This document shows positions 35,080 through 49,000 of a DNA stretch of 64,000 bases, one piece after another; within the stretch, counting starts at the first letter, position 1, and the number at the start of each line of letters is the position of its first letter. This DNA is from Conchocele bisecta (lineage: Eukaryota > Mollusca > Bivalvia > Lucinida > Thyasiridae), in assembly GCA_029237695.1 (NCBI GenBank), contig CM055265.1, positions 108,736,773 through 108,800,772 of the forward strand, given 5' to 3'. The position numbers and the translations under genes are program-made. The notes below the pieces were generated by a model. The model did no database searches and had not been told where the DNA came from. It was given only the letters and a program-made list of their open reading frames with translations.

Positions 35080-38000
35080 CTACGATACAAAAGAAAATAA
35101 ATGTTTCAAAAAGCAAGGCGATCGCCGGCGAGTGTTTTTATCCACGAAGGTCAAGGTCACTCGAATGACTCGTACGGTAACTCTTGCAATCTACTGCCGT
35201 AACGTCCGTAGGCCTACGGACAGTATGGGAGTTGATTACAAGAGTTACCGTCGCAGCTAGGTGGATAGCTATCAATATCAGGAAGGTATCAATGAAGTTC
35301 GCAACTAGGTGGATAGCTATCAATATGAGGAAGGTATCAATGAAGTTCGCAACTAGGTGGATATATATCAATATGAGGAATGTATCAATGAAGTTCGCAA
35401 CTAGGTGGATAGCTATCAATATGAGGAAGGTATGAAGTTAACAACTAGGTGGATAGCTATCAATATGAGGAAGGTATCAATGAAGTTCGCAACTAGGTGG
35501 ATAGCTATCAATATGAGGAAGGTATGAAGTTCACAACTAGGTGGATAGCTATCAATATGAGGAAGGTACCAATGAAGTTCGCAACTAGGTGGATATATAT
35601 CAATATGAGGAATGTATCAATGAAGTTCACAACTAGGTGGATAGCTATCAATATGAGGAAGGTATGAAGTTCACAACTAGGTGGATAGCTATCAATATGA
35701 GGAAGGTACCAATGAAGTTCGCAACTAGGTGGATATATATCAATATGAGGAATGTATCAATGAAGTTCGCAACTAGGTGGATAGCTATCAATATGAGGAA
35801 GGTATGAAGTTCACAACTAGGTGGATAGCTATCAATATGAGGAAGGTATCAATGAAGTTCGCAACTAGGTGGATAGCTATCAATATGAGGAAGGTAGCAA
35901 TGAAGTTCGCAACTAGGTGGATAGCTATCAATATGAGGAATTTGTCAATGCAGTTCGCAACTAGGTGGATAGCTATCAATATGAGAAAGTTATCAATGAA
36001 GTTCGCAACTAGGTGGATAGCTATCAATATGAGGAATGTATCAATGAAATTCGCAACAAGGTGGATAGCTATCAATATGAGGAAGGTATCGATGAAGTTC
36101 GCAACTAGGTGGATAGCTATCAATATTAGGAATATATCAATGAAGTTCGCAACTAGGTGGATAGCTATCAATATGAGGAATGTATCAATGAAATTCGCAA
36201 CAAGGTGGATAGCTATCAATATGAGGAAGGTATCGATGAAGTTCGCAACTAGGTGGATAGCTATCAATATTAGGAATATATCAATGAACTTCGCAACTAG
36301 GTGGATAGCTATCAATATGAGGAAGTATCGATTGAAGGTGCAACTATAAAGGTGATGAGCTAGTCAATATTAGGAATGTTTCAATGAACTTCGCAACTAG
36401 GTGGATAGCTATCAATATGAGGAAGGTATCAATGAAGGTTGGTAATTATCTGACTAACGGTATGAGATACAGTAGAACGTCTATAAACCGGATACGCATG
36501 CGGTTTGTGTATCCTTAATTTTATGACTTTCATTGGTGTATATTTATGATAATGCCTGTTCGCAAAGCACAGCCGCATACCTTGACATAGTTTCATTGTA
36601 TTCATAATTTGGACGTAAATGTAGACGCAAATCCACTTACGACAATGACGATCAGGACGCCGCCTACGATGCACATGACGACAACTACGTCGGAAATGTG
36701 GCCACCGTGTCTGGCACAGCGAACAGGTTATAATGTATAAGTTATAATTTACCATATACAAATACACGTAAAACAGTAACGGAAAAGATATATTGTACAC
36801 AACTGCCTTTATTTGACACCGCTCACAGCCGTGTTCAAACGTACAACACGTGCTGTTTGATAATGGCTGCAGACAATGCTCATTACGGGGCCAAGCCAAC
36901 ACATAAGTAATGCATGTGTCTCATGACGTTACTAGAACGCGCCATTACGTCACCAGACCAGTTCACAATGGTCGAACTGAAATTTTAAAATTGATGCAAC
37001 ATCATCACGCGACGTTTACTGTGGCCCCGGAATATGCATGTGTAAATAAAATGTTTGAATGGAGCAGATTATCAAAGTACCGAAAGTACTGCATATATGC
37101 TGAAATAACACGATATTTCCGACGAGAAATGTAACAATTTAACGTTCGACCATGTCCAGCCGTGGGTAAACGTTTGCCGTGGCACTCGATAACTCTTTGA
37201 AGCCGCGGCCTACGGTTTGTGGTTCAAACAGTTCCCTGTGCCACGGCAAACGCTTACTCACGGCTGGACATTGTCGAACCGTATAATGGATTATCCCATG
37301 TCTATGAGAACTTTTGGTCTCTATAAAGTGCTGGCTGTCACTCGTGAAATCCGGTACACGTGATCCGCCACAACAATAGTATTTGTTTCGTATTTTGAGT
37401 TTTAGACCAGTGTAGCTCCTGATCAGTGAACACACTGATGCACACGGATACGGATCTTGCATTTCCGTTATAACAGTAAAAAGTAACGCGTTGTTTATTA
37501 GAATGTCATCTCTATTGAAAGGGCCTGGCTGGCCCTTTCAATAGAGATGACATTCTAATAAACAAGACATTAGCTTTTACTGTTATAACGGAAATGCGAG
37601 ATCCGTATCCGTTTTGACTTATGAGACAATCTAATCTATCTACGTGCAAATTCCATCCCCTATGTCAGGCATTAGGTAGGCAGGAAATTGGTACCATTTG
37701 TTTAATTCGCTGGCGGTTCACCAAGCTGCCGTATCAGCCCGAGTGCAGGATTGAACCGTCGACCTCCCAGTTGCGAGGCAGATGCCTTATCTACTAGGCC
37801 ACGCCAACAATACTACGCAAGAGGGATGTTTTGACAACTCAACTAGCGAAAAGTGTAGGCCCTGAACGGACTACGCGAATGCACGGGCTGATCTGGGGCT
37901 ACACTGGCCGCAAACTGCATACGTCATTTCTTATCATGCCGAGTTACGTATACACATGTTGTGTACCAACCTGACTGTATCCAAACTTTCCCCGGATGCG

Positions 38001-41000
38001 CACGAAATAGATCCAATATGGCAGCGGACTTCTTTGGACGTAGCGAATGCACTTCTGGTGTTTTTCTCCGGCGCCCAGATTATAATGTACACCTTGGGGA
38101 AGAAAAGTAGAACCAGCGCAACAGACGCACTCAATGACACGGACACAGTTAGCGTGATCACCTTTCGCTCACTCCCGAAGTAAATGGCAAGAAATCCAAG
38201 CCAGACGACACACGTTGTATACATCGAGAATCCAATAAACTTAGCTTCGTTGAAGTTTTCCGGAAGATTTCTCGTTTTAATCGCGTAAAGAGTACACATG
38301 ATGATAAGAATCAGGTCAAATCCGAGCGGTACTATAATCCCCATTGCGGTCGTATTGCAGACGAGTTTCACCCTCCGCGTGGCCGGATAATCAAGTTTGG
38401 AGTCCGCCGGTTCGATCACCAACATTATTGTGATTATTGCGCACTCTATGCCAATCAGAAGGCAAGTTATTATAACCTGCGCAGACGCACTCATAAACCG
38501 CGGTTTCTTCGTGATAATCTTCTTCGTTCCCTCGAGAATCCGCGCGATGCGATTGGTCTTCGTTACGAGCGCGCCGTACACAAGAGCAAACGACATTCCC
38601 GGTAAAATTCTCGTGAAGTAACACGAGACGAGACTTGGCTTGGCGACGAGAACGAAGTTACTGGAGAAGGCGGTGATGATGCCCAGCAGGATGATGTAGC
38701 TGAGCTCGCGCGTGGACGCCTTGACGACGGGCGTGTTGTTGTGGCGCATGAACACGACGAGAACCCACATGGTGACGAATATCCCGACACTGGCCGAGAT
38801 CAGCGCCACCATAGCTTCCGTATCCCGCCATGTGGTGTATTCTATCGGGATCATTTCACACGCTGAAATTATGGAAAACAGTATTTATGAAAGTGTGCGC
38901 CGTTTAGTTGTCAAATATAGTATACAATTATTAAAATAAATAAGTTACATACAAACCTAAGATCAGTATTGTATCCTGGAATCGGGTCAGAAAACAATAC
39001 ACTTTATTATACCTCATGGTAAATTCGCCGCTTTGCATTGGTCAATTCCCTACCACGTGGTATAAAACAATTGGCCATGTGTACCCTGAGGGCAACAATG
39101 CCATGAGACAATATAATTGTCGACCGCTTCACCCGAAGATACCCGAAGTCTGGTCACGGAAACTACCGAACATTAATTGGAGTACCGTGTAGCCTATCGC
39201 GCATCGAAACCGAAAGTACCGAATGAGATGAAAGCAGACGCTGACTGGTACCCCCGTTTTATTACCCCTATAACAGTAATGCATTGTAAGCCGGGCACCA
39301 GCTGCGCAGATGTAAACAAAGATCGCGGAAGCCAGTGGAAGCAATGTGTGCGATGTGAAATGTTAGTTATATTCGGTATAATAAAGTAAATGGTGGATTG
39401 AGGGGGATATTGTGGATTATCTCCCCTCGAGAACATTATCTCCCTCGGTTGCGCCTCGGGAGATAATGTTCCCTCGGGGAGATAATCCCCAATATCCCCC
39501 TCAACCAAGGGCACCATTTATAATATGAAATAGGCACTACCTATGACGGGCAACGTTAGTATATGAAACTAAAGTTGACAATTGATAGCTTTACCATGAT
39601 GTTAGTATGATATAAACGGTACCGTAGTATATTGTAGTATTGCAGAACTACTTCCCGCAACTACCACGGTGTTACAACTTCTCTATTATAATTAAATGGT
39701 GTCATTGTCGCACTTCTCTTATTTGAACCAGTGATACAATTTAGATATTTCCGCTTCATATATAGTACATGTACATTAATAGCCTAGGCATAGTGGAGCG
39801 CGTGGTCGAGCGGTCTGAGGCGTCGGTTTGCTGATCTTACGATCGTGGTTTCGAGCCTCGCATGCGTTGTGTCCTTAAGCAAGACATTTTATCCACACTG
39901 CTTCAGCCCACCCAGATGTAAATGGGTACCGGCTAAATACCAGGAACATCGATTGTATTTGATTGTATTTGATTGTATGTACATGTACTTATGAATACAA
40001 ATAATATGATAAGCCTCAGTATTGAGGGTATACCAGTATACTGGCAAAAGCAAAGCATAATAGAAACTGTATTAGTACATTTACGATCATTTTAAGAAAA
40101 AATAACAAGGCTAAGAATCTTCAGTGATATTATTCCCAATTTTCGCAATCTGAATCGTCATTGAGCACGACTGTCACTTCGAGAGTTATACACATTTTGC
40201 CCATTTTTGGTATGAATTGTGTTAAGTTTTACATTTACTTTTTACATAGGGTAGCCTATGTATTGGAATCGCGTCGGACAGCTAGCCACGCCCCAGACCC
40301 CCCTCGATGGGCACGTCCGTAGTGATATCTTGGAATAACCATAACAACAAAATGCATTGTGTTACACAACGTTTAACTGTCATACGCAACCGCTAATTGA
40401 AAACAATATTATGAAAAACTACTTGCACTGCACAATATCAACAACGGATGTTCTACGTACAAAAATACATCGGATCATTTTGTTGAGCGTGATTTGCCCC
40501 CATTTGCGGTCATCGCTAAATTTAGTAACAGAGTTAACTCCCCTCCGAATACTCTCCGAAACAAGCGACGCGTTTAACACACAAACTACATCAAGTTTGA
40601 CCTTCCGACAGCCTATTTTTAAACTCACCCGACACCTGTGCGAAACAAAACTCGCACTTGCAGGTCTAACTGATGTTTAATCCTCATTCTCTCTCTATCG
40701 ATGGATTTACAGCGGATTTTAGTGACATTCCCGAATTCGGCCTGATTCACATTTGTCTATGGTGGCCAATACACGCCAACATGAGTGTCAATTCTACGTT
40801 CAGGGAAGGGGGTCAATAAGTCAGTATTTAAGGTGATAACTTACAGTCAGGGAACAAATTAATGACAGTATAACACATCCAGCGTATATTAATACCCATA
40901 TTAATGCAAGTACTGAAATACGACAACAAAAAATCTAACAAGTTTGGGCTTCCATATATTGAACATTTTGTTAGCGGTTTCCTCAATGACGTCATTTGTA

Positions 41001-42799
41001 TGTTTTAATATACTCGATCCAGGGCCAACTATTTCATTCACAAAACAGAAGTAAACTTGGCGATGTACCGATAAGGCATTTTCAGGCGCGACACCGCTTC
41101 CGTGGCGGAATTATTGTAACTATTGCTCTTCAATCAGTTTTCAATATATCTATAATGATCATAGATATCTGGAATCTGTATACTTGAATTGATGATGTCT
41201 TGTATATGTGTTACCGTATCTTTCTGATATTGCTATGCATAATCTGTAATGTTGTTGAATGTTTTGGTACATACTGTAGCAGTGCATACTGTACTTCAAG
41301 TTGTGCCATATCAATAGTTTACCCCTTAACCATTAAAACGCTGAAAAATAAAATTGCCGTCTGCTCATTTTGTATATTTTAATCTCTTTAAAAACCTGTT
41401 TTGGCAGCGCAGTAGAATCGTCTCAGTATGTTTTTGAGGTGAAAAGTAAAATATAAAAATATTTAAAACAGCAGACGACAATTGTCGTTTCCAGCGCTTT
41501 AAAGGTACATGCCCACTCAGTAAGCCCAAAATGTCATTTATAGGAATTAAATAAGTGTACAACTGATAGTGACGCGCGGTGGTATCAGGCTATTTTCATA
41601 TGCAAATGAGGCATGATATTTTTTAATTATTTATACTAAAGAAATGCGTCACCTGAAAAAATAATATTTTCGACAAATTTTAAAGTATGATCATTGCACA
41701 TCATAAAATAAATACAGAGATTAAATAGTAATGTCCGTTAACATTTTAAGCAAACACGGTTATCGCCCATGATATCAGTGTGTAAATTTACGTCTGATAT
41801 AAAATGTATAATAATGGCACAGTACGTGGGATAATGGCGCATGAATGTTCATTTTGTCAGGAAATGTCTCAGATGATGTCTCTGATGTAAAGAACATTTT
41901 GTACCTACTGAGTGGTCATGTACATTTAAGGGTTAATGAAACTGCAACACCAACAATCAATCAATCAATCAATCTAGTTTAATCTTGTAGTACCCTATGT
42001 TCAGTACTTTCAATACTTTGATTTTGATTAACCCAGTGCTGTGTGAGATGTGTTTGTATCCTGGACTACAGCAACAGGTGCACTAGACGCACACTTGCAA
42101 TGCATACTTTGTTCTGGTAGTCGTGTTCCCCAATTATCCCGGATCGCTTGACTATGTCTTGTATTTTTAAACTCACATCAGCGAAGTTAAGTGCAGCGTG
42201 GCGGCTATAGAAATTCTCCAGGTGTGTCCTTCCAGTGATGCTATTATTTTCTCGATCCCTGGTAGTCTTTGAGCACATTTTGACCATTTTTCGTATTAGT
42301 TTTGTCCTTTTTACATACATCTTCACTTAAGCTGTTGGTAAGAGGTACTTGTGTCATGAACTGTGAATGCAGCACAGGCCGTGACACAACCGAGCAGGCG
42401 CAATAAAACAGCAGTTACAATGCATACTTGTTTCTGTTAGTCATGTCCACAGAGTATCATGGATCGCTTGACTTTGTATTGTAAACAAAATCACAACATG
42501 TGCGGTTTCTATCCAATGATATTGAGAGAGATATAGTGTGCTTCTATCTAACGATGTTGAAAGATAGAGAGAGCAATATTATGGTTTCTATATAATGATG
42601 TTGAGAGAAGGTGGGTGGGGGTGCGGGGGAGAGATATATTGTGGTTTCTAGGTAATGATAGAGAATGAGACACACAGAGAGACATAGACAGACAGAGAGC
42701 GAGATAGAGAGAGCCATACATACAGACATAAAGATAGAGAGAGAGAATGACAGAAAGATAGAGAGAGGGACAGACAGAGAGAGACAGAGAGAGTCAGAC

Positions 42800-42830
<31 letters not shown>

Positions 42831-42953
42831 GTCAGACAGAGAGAGAGCGAGAGGAGAGAGACAGAGAGAGACCAGACAAGACAAGAGAGAGACAAGCAGA
42901 AGGAACAGCAGACACAGAGACAGACACAGAGAGAGGAGAGAGACAGAGAGAGA

Positions 42954-43015
<62 letters not shown>

Positions 43016-46000
43016 GTGGATGTGGGAGAGAGTGAAAGAGATAGAGAGACAGATAGACAGACAGACAGAGACAGACAGAGACATGGTGTGGGAGAGAGAA
43101 AGGTGTTAAAATAAATACGAAATAATGAAACTAATGTTTTTCTTTTTTTTCCCATAAAATATTCCAATGCGCATTTAAGGCATTTCTACTCCGATCATTT
43201 AAAACGCATATTTTCAAGCGTCTCTCGGGGGACTTTAGTCTTCCTAACGACAACACAATTTTGAAATGCAGTAACTTCGTAAGCTATATTATGTATACTT
43301 TCCGATGTTATCTACATTTTGTTTTAGAAGCAGTTGGCCCTTTGGGCCAAATTATTCGTTGCCCGTATTAGTAATACCACGTGTCGTAAAAACATCTCCT
43401 GCTTGGTTTATCGGTTTACGGTAAAACAAATTTTACACTTTCAATCATATGTTCAACCTAGTTTCACTGAATGGTAAGTTTTCATATACGCGTAACATAA
43501 AGCGGGCGACAAAGAGTCGCCCGTATAATATTGTCATCTATATCATCAAAAGGTTAGGAATTGCAAAATCAGAAAATAACCTTTACCTGACTAGTTTACA
43601 TACGAAGGGGTCAGTGGAAGAGGGGAGTTAAGTCCTTGGACTTAACTCCCCTATTCCACTGACCCCTTCATATATGTATAGCAATACGAGTTCTGGCGGA
43701 CAACCAGCGTTATTACCAGAATCCAATAACGTTCACGAGTTGCCTCCCCTGTACTACTACGCTGTATTCTCATGCTGCCAACGCCGTTCTGCATTATCAA
43801 TGCATGGTATGGAACCGTGTTGGGAAGATATTTGTTTTTTGGGGTTTAACGGCCTATCAACAGCTAAGGTTATTTAAGGCCGGGTCAATGGGTTTAGTAC
43901 TAAATTCCATATATTACCTGTACACTTGGGGTGGGGGGGGGGGGGGGGGGGGAATCCCAAAATCAGAACTGAATATTTACAATAAAAAGTACATGTATAT
44001 ATTTTCAGCCCTAATTCTTGTTCTAGTTTTACATGGTGTGATTTTTGTGCAGAGACGATCTATCGACCGATACAAAATATTTAGCCTGACCAATTTGGGG
44101 CAATCAATGTGAGAGTATAGGAACAGGAGAGAGTGGTAGTAGGGGGTGGGGGGGGGGAGGGGTTGGGACAGGGGAGATACAACTCTTTAGCAGGTCCGAT
44201 TTGGTACAGAGACGATCAATTTCATGCATATGTTCTCAATACGTACATTTCCCCTGTGATAATTCCTAAAGCCAAACTACCCCGCCTACTTGCCTGTGAG
44301 GTTCGTGTTGGGCCACCAGCCCCTGGAGCAGGGTTTACACGTCTCGCTGTCCAGCATAATCTCGTCCTGCAGGCAGGGGGTACACACCCAGCAACACGCG
44401 ATGTTCCCGTGCACTTTCTGAAACAATTTACTATAGGAATGAATGGCCTTTTTGTGGAATTTATCTGGGTATAAACTTGGAAAAGTCGCGGGAATACTGG
44501 ACGAAGGCCGGAAGGCCTCGTCCAGTATTCCCGCGACTTTTCCAAGTTTATATCCCCGATAAATTCCACAAAAAGGCCATTCATTCCTTATAATTCCAGC
44601 ATTTGAAATAAATTCATCAAGAAAATGTGTTTATTTTCCGTTTTCTTAAGAATTATTTTAACTGCGCCTCACGGTTACGGAAAGTAGTTCGGCGTGGGCG
44701 TTCATTGGGATATACATTTTGGACAGAGACTTGCTACGGGCCAATCAAATGTTAGGGAATTGTGTAAATATTTTTGTGCTGGAATTATATAATGTTATGT
44801 AGATAAACATTATTTTCATACTTTAATTACCACGAACCCACTCTTCCAACGTTTCGGCCCATTACCTTTATCAAGGAAGTACCTTATCAAGGAAGTAGTG
44901 TCTACTATCCTCCAAGTGGCATTCATTTTAGATGCCACTATAGCCCCAGTCATAGTGTCATGTTTTGGCCGCGTCGTTCTGCCCCGTTTCTGACCCCCAC
45001 AATTTGCAAATTTCCGAAGATCAAAGTCTGGTTATGCCTTGCTGCCGCCACGCTCTAGCCTCGCTGTACCACGTTGTGCCTCGCTATGCCTCGCTGTCGC
45101 CACGTTGTACCACGTTATGTCTGGTTATGCCTCGCTGCCGAACGTATCATAGCGTACCACAACGTATAATAACGTATCACAAAGTAGCAGAAACGTATAT
45201 AGCACAATGTCATACAACGTAGTACAGCGTAGCATAACGCAGCTCCTAAAGTAGTACAACGTGTTACAACGTATCATAGCGTGACACAGCGCGGCATAAA
45301 GTGACACGGGGAACGTGGGTGCAACGAGGCCATAACGTAGCATACCGCAGAAAATGTGTCAACAAACACAACAGAACGTAGCTACCGGCGGGACGCGTTA
45401 TGTTTACGTTCTGCCACGTTTTTGCTACGTTGTAGCCTAGCCACGTTGTACTACATTGTACCACGTTGTTGCCACGCTGTCGTACGTTGTTGCGTTGCGG
45501 GGAAACGCCAGCGAATTTTGAACATGTCCAAAATTCAAATTTCCACTTTACGTTTTGTCACGTTTGATCGCGCTTTAGCCACGTTGTTCCATACATGTTT
45601 GCTCATGTTGTAGCCACGTTCTGCCATGTTTACCAACGTAGCTAAACGTGGCGGCCATCACGTGACACTATGACTGGGGTATTAGCTGATAGTAGACATT
45701 AATTCATTGATAAATGAACTGGGCCGAAATGTTGGAAGAGTTGGTTCGTTGTTGATGAAGTATCGTTCAACATATCGTATTGATGCGGAAAGCTTACTAT
45801 TATTTTCATATTGTCAGTATTTCTCGACATAAACATGTATTGACAGCACATGAGAATCGTCTCCAATGGAGATGAGTTTCTCCAGTCTGTCACCTGGCGT
45901 ATTTGAGTGCCGACCTGCCACAATTTCGTGTTTTGTCAATGTTTTTTGCCACTTTAAATTGCCAACCAGTCTTTAAAATGTCATTGAGTTAAGTGTCTTT

Positions 46001-49000
46001 CATAAATTGCAATATTCGAAAGCTATTCTTACTTTTTTCATTGAAAGAATTTTAACACCAACATATGGCTGTCATTTGAAAATCAGAACACAATATTATT
46101 ATTTCTATAACAAACAGAAGGAATTGGGAGATGACCATGACATGTGATGTTTTCTGTAAAATCCCAAGATTGTACTTAACTGCAATTGCAATTGTATTTA
46201 ACTGTAACAATATTACTTAATACATATTGATTAAATTAACAGAAGGAAATACACAACAGGGTTTCGTTAGTCTGTACACTGCGCATAATGCCGTCCTATT
46301 TGTAAGGCACACTCGTTTGCTAACACATTCGTCGTGTCAATTGGCCATTTCATCATCCTTCATATTCAAGGTATATGATCACGTGGTACTAACAACAACA
46401 ACAAGTACTGAAACTTCCAGAATCCATCTGATTCAAAGTACGTATTCTTTTATATTGTCCTTATTACGTAACGGATCTTGATGAAATATAGCGCATCAAA
46501 CGCGTATTGTTAAGCTGCATTCGGTGGTCCTTGTATTTTCTCCCAAACTTGTGTCGTTTTTGCGAAGAATCGATTTACGTGTCTACCGACACGGAAATCG
46601 ATTCTTCGCAAAAACGACACAAGTCTGTGCCGAATGCAGCTCATGAAGACGCGTTTGCTGCGCCATATTTCATCAAAATACGTTGCATATTAAGGAAAAT
46701 ATCAAATAATACTTACTTTGGAGTGGGCGACGTTGTTATTGTTGTTGTTGTAACCACGTGATCATGCACCTTGATATTATTACCTTGACAGATCCCTTCG
46801 AGCACTCGTCGCTGCACGTGGATACAGACACGTTACCTCCGCGAGAGCTGGGCCAGTGGATCAGCGAGTCGTTAATGGCGAGCACCCCGCTGTTCCACGT
46901 GCCGATACGGGCATACCCGAATCTGGACCCGCCTGAAGGGTCCACCACTCGCTGGTAGTTCACGATGTAGTACCTGGCATGGCATGGCATGGCATGATGA
47001 TACTTGACTTTGAAATCACTTTGTGACGATTGGAATTATTGGACCTTAAAGGTACATGCCCACTCAGAAGGCACACATTGTTCTTTATAGGAATTAAATA
47101 AGTGTATAATTGAGTCGCTATTCCACCAGTTCTAAAGATTACGAGTGACTGCTATACAAATATAATCATTTAGTAATATGCATTTTACTGATAGTGACGC
47201 GCGTTGGTATCAGGCAATTTTCATATGCAAATGAGGCATGATATTTTTTACTTATTTATACTAATTAAATGCGTCACCTGAACAAAAAATATTTTCGACA
47301 GATTATAAAGTATGATCATTGCACATCAAACAATAAATACAGAGTATAAATAGTGATGTCCGTAAACATTTAAAGGAAACACGGTTATCGCCCCTGATAT
47401 CAGTGTGGAAATTTGCGTCTGATATAAAATGTATAATAAAGCCAATCAATGCGTAGTGTACTGGTGAATGAATGTTTATTTTGCCAGAAAATGTCGCAGA
47501 TGATATCTCTGATATAAAGAACAGTGCGTGACTTCTGAGTGGGCATGTACCTATAATTCCAGCACAAAAATGTTTACACAATTCCCTAACATTTGATTGG
47601 TCCGTAGCAAGTCTCTGTCCAAAATTTATATCCTAGTAAACTCCATGCCGAACTACTTTCCATAACCGTGAGGCGCAGTCAAAATAAACACATTTTCTTG
47701 ATGAATTTATTTCAAATGCTGGAATTATAAGGAATGAATGGCCTTTTTGTGGAATTTATCGGGGATATAAACTTGGTAAAGTCGCGGGAATACTGGACGA
47801 GGCCTTAAACAATTACAATTTTCGAAAAAAAAAAATTTTTTTTTTTTTTTTGATTTTTTTTTTCGAAAATATATTTTTTTTTATCGCTTCGTCCAGTATT
47901 CCCACGACTTTTCCAAGTTTATATCCCCGATAAATTCCACAAAAAGGCCATTCATTCCTATATTAACTTAACATATCACAGTCCATTCCAGTTATTTAGT
48001 ATTGGCAGGGATTTTCTATTATGATTCCTGTCAACACTACATAACTGGAATGGACTTAGTTTAAACATATTTTATTGCTCATTTTTTTTTTACAATTTAC
48101 AATAATTGTACAATAAACAAATTTCTGGTAAAGAGAGCAAACGGGTTGGGCTACAAGTTTTTACAACGTTAGCTACAGCCCTTCCCAAATGCTTATTACA
48201 AGTATTAAACATGTGGTATAATGGCGGTGAAATATACGGTATAATGTAATGATATATAGAGCAAAAACATGTACGAAAAATAAACGAAAAAAACAACAAA
48301 ACAAGCATGCATATATATTCGTGTTGCACTCTCCAGTGAATTCAGACCACTTGACATCCAAAAATCGGGCCACCATGTAAGTTGATTATTTTCCCTATAA
48401 AACAGGAACATGTTAGTGAGTCTACTCATTATTAAAATTATTAAAACGACGAGTGAGTTTTATGTAGCGCTGAACTTCTTTGAAAATGGTAGCATTAGAT
48501 TCATATTCTTTTGATTCGTCTCCAAACAGTATAGTATCTATTGACAAGGGGTTGTGTTGACGGGTTGCGGTAAACATTTGCTGGCGTTGTTGGTTGAATG
48601 ATGTGCATTTGAAAAAGTAGTGCTCGGCATTTTCAACGTCTTGTGTGCAATGACATAATGGGGATTCTCTTAGATGATTTATAAATAGATCTGAATTTAA
48701 ATTGCTACATTGATTTCTTATGCGGGCGTGATAAACTGATTGTGTTCTTTCACCTATCAGGTAGTATGCTGGAACAATTGCCGGTTTGAACAGCTATTTT
48801 AGTTTGGCTTTAAATGTTGCTAAGGAGGGGGAATTCTTAATTTCGTCATCTAACTCGTTCCATAATGCTAATGAAGATGGTATAAAAGATTTAGAGTAGA
48901 TTTCTGTTCGCCTGGCTAATGTAATAAAATTGTTCCTATTACGCAATTCATATGGATTATTTTCTCCGACGAGTTGTGGGAATAGCTCGTGTAGATAGGT

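Larger units (their letters stand above)
35080..37970 (-). other. mGluR intron with minisatellite and hairpins
   Basis: 2.9-kb intron between the seven-helix and tail exons. It holds a short hairpin (35165-35250), the 48-bp minisatellite (35252-36437), the exon-like segment at 36641-36710, two long hairpins (37142-37277, 37440-37613) and a tRNA-derived SINE (37660-37808). Confidence 0.8.

Noticed and set aside
34734..35168. 144-codon plus-strand ORF
   Set aside because: Antisense shadow of the receptor tail exon, open because that exon is GC-rich.
35777..36349. Long ORFs on both strands with repeated TRWIAINMRK or LILIAIHLVA peptides
   Set aside because: Caused by the 48-bp minisatellite, whose period is a multiple of three; intronic.
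37934..37970. Receptor ending 12 codons after the seven-helix exon's donor
   Set aside because: Possible by read-through, but the phase-matched donor and long tail exon fit group I receptors better.
42544..43167. Overlapping ORFs rich in Ser-Leu-Cys or Arg-Glu
   Set aside because: Translation of a GA/GACA simple-sequence tract.
44222..44584. 120-codon minus-strand ORF over the CRD exon
   Set aside because: It reads the exon in the wrong frame and runs into a hairpin element; the real 124-nt exon is in another frame.
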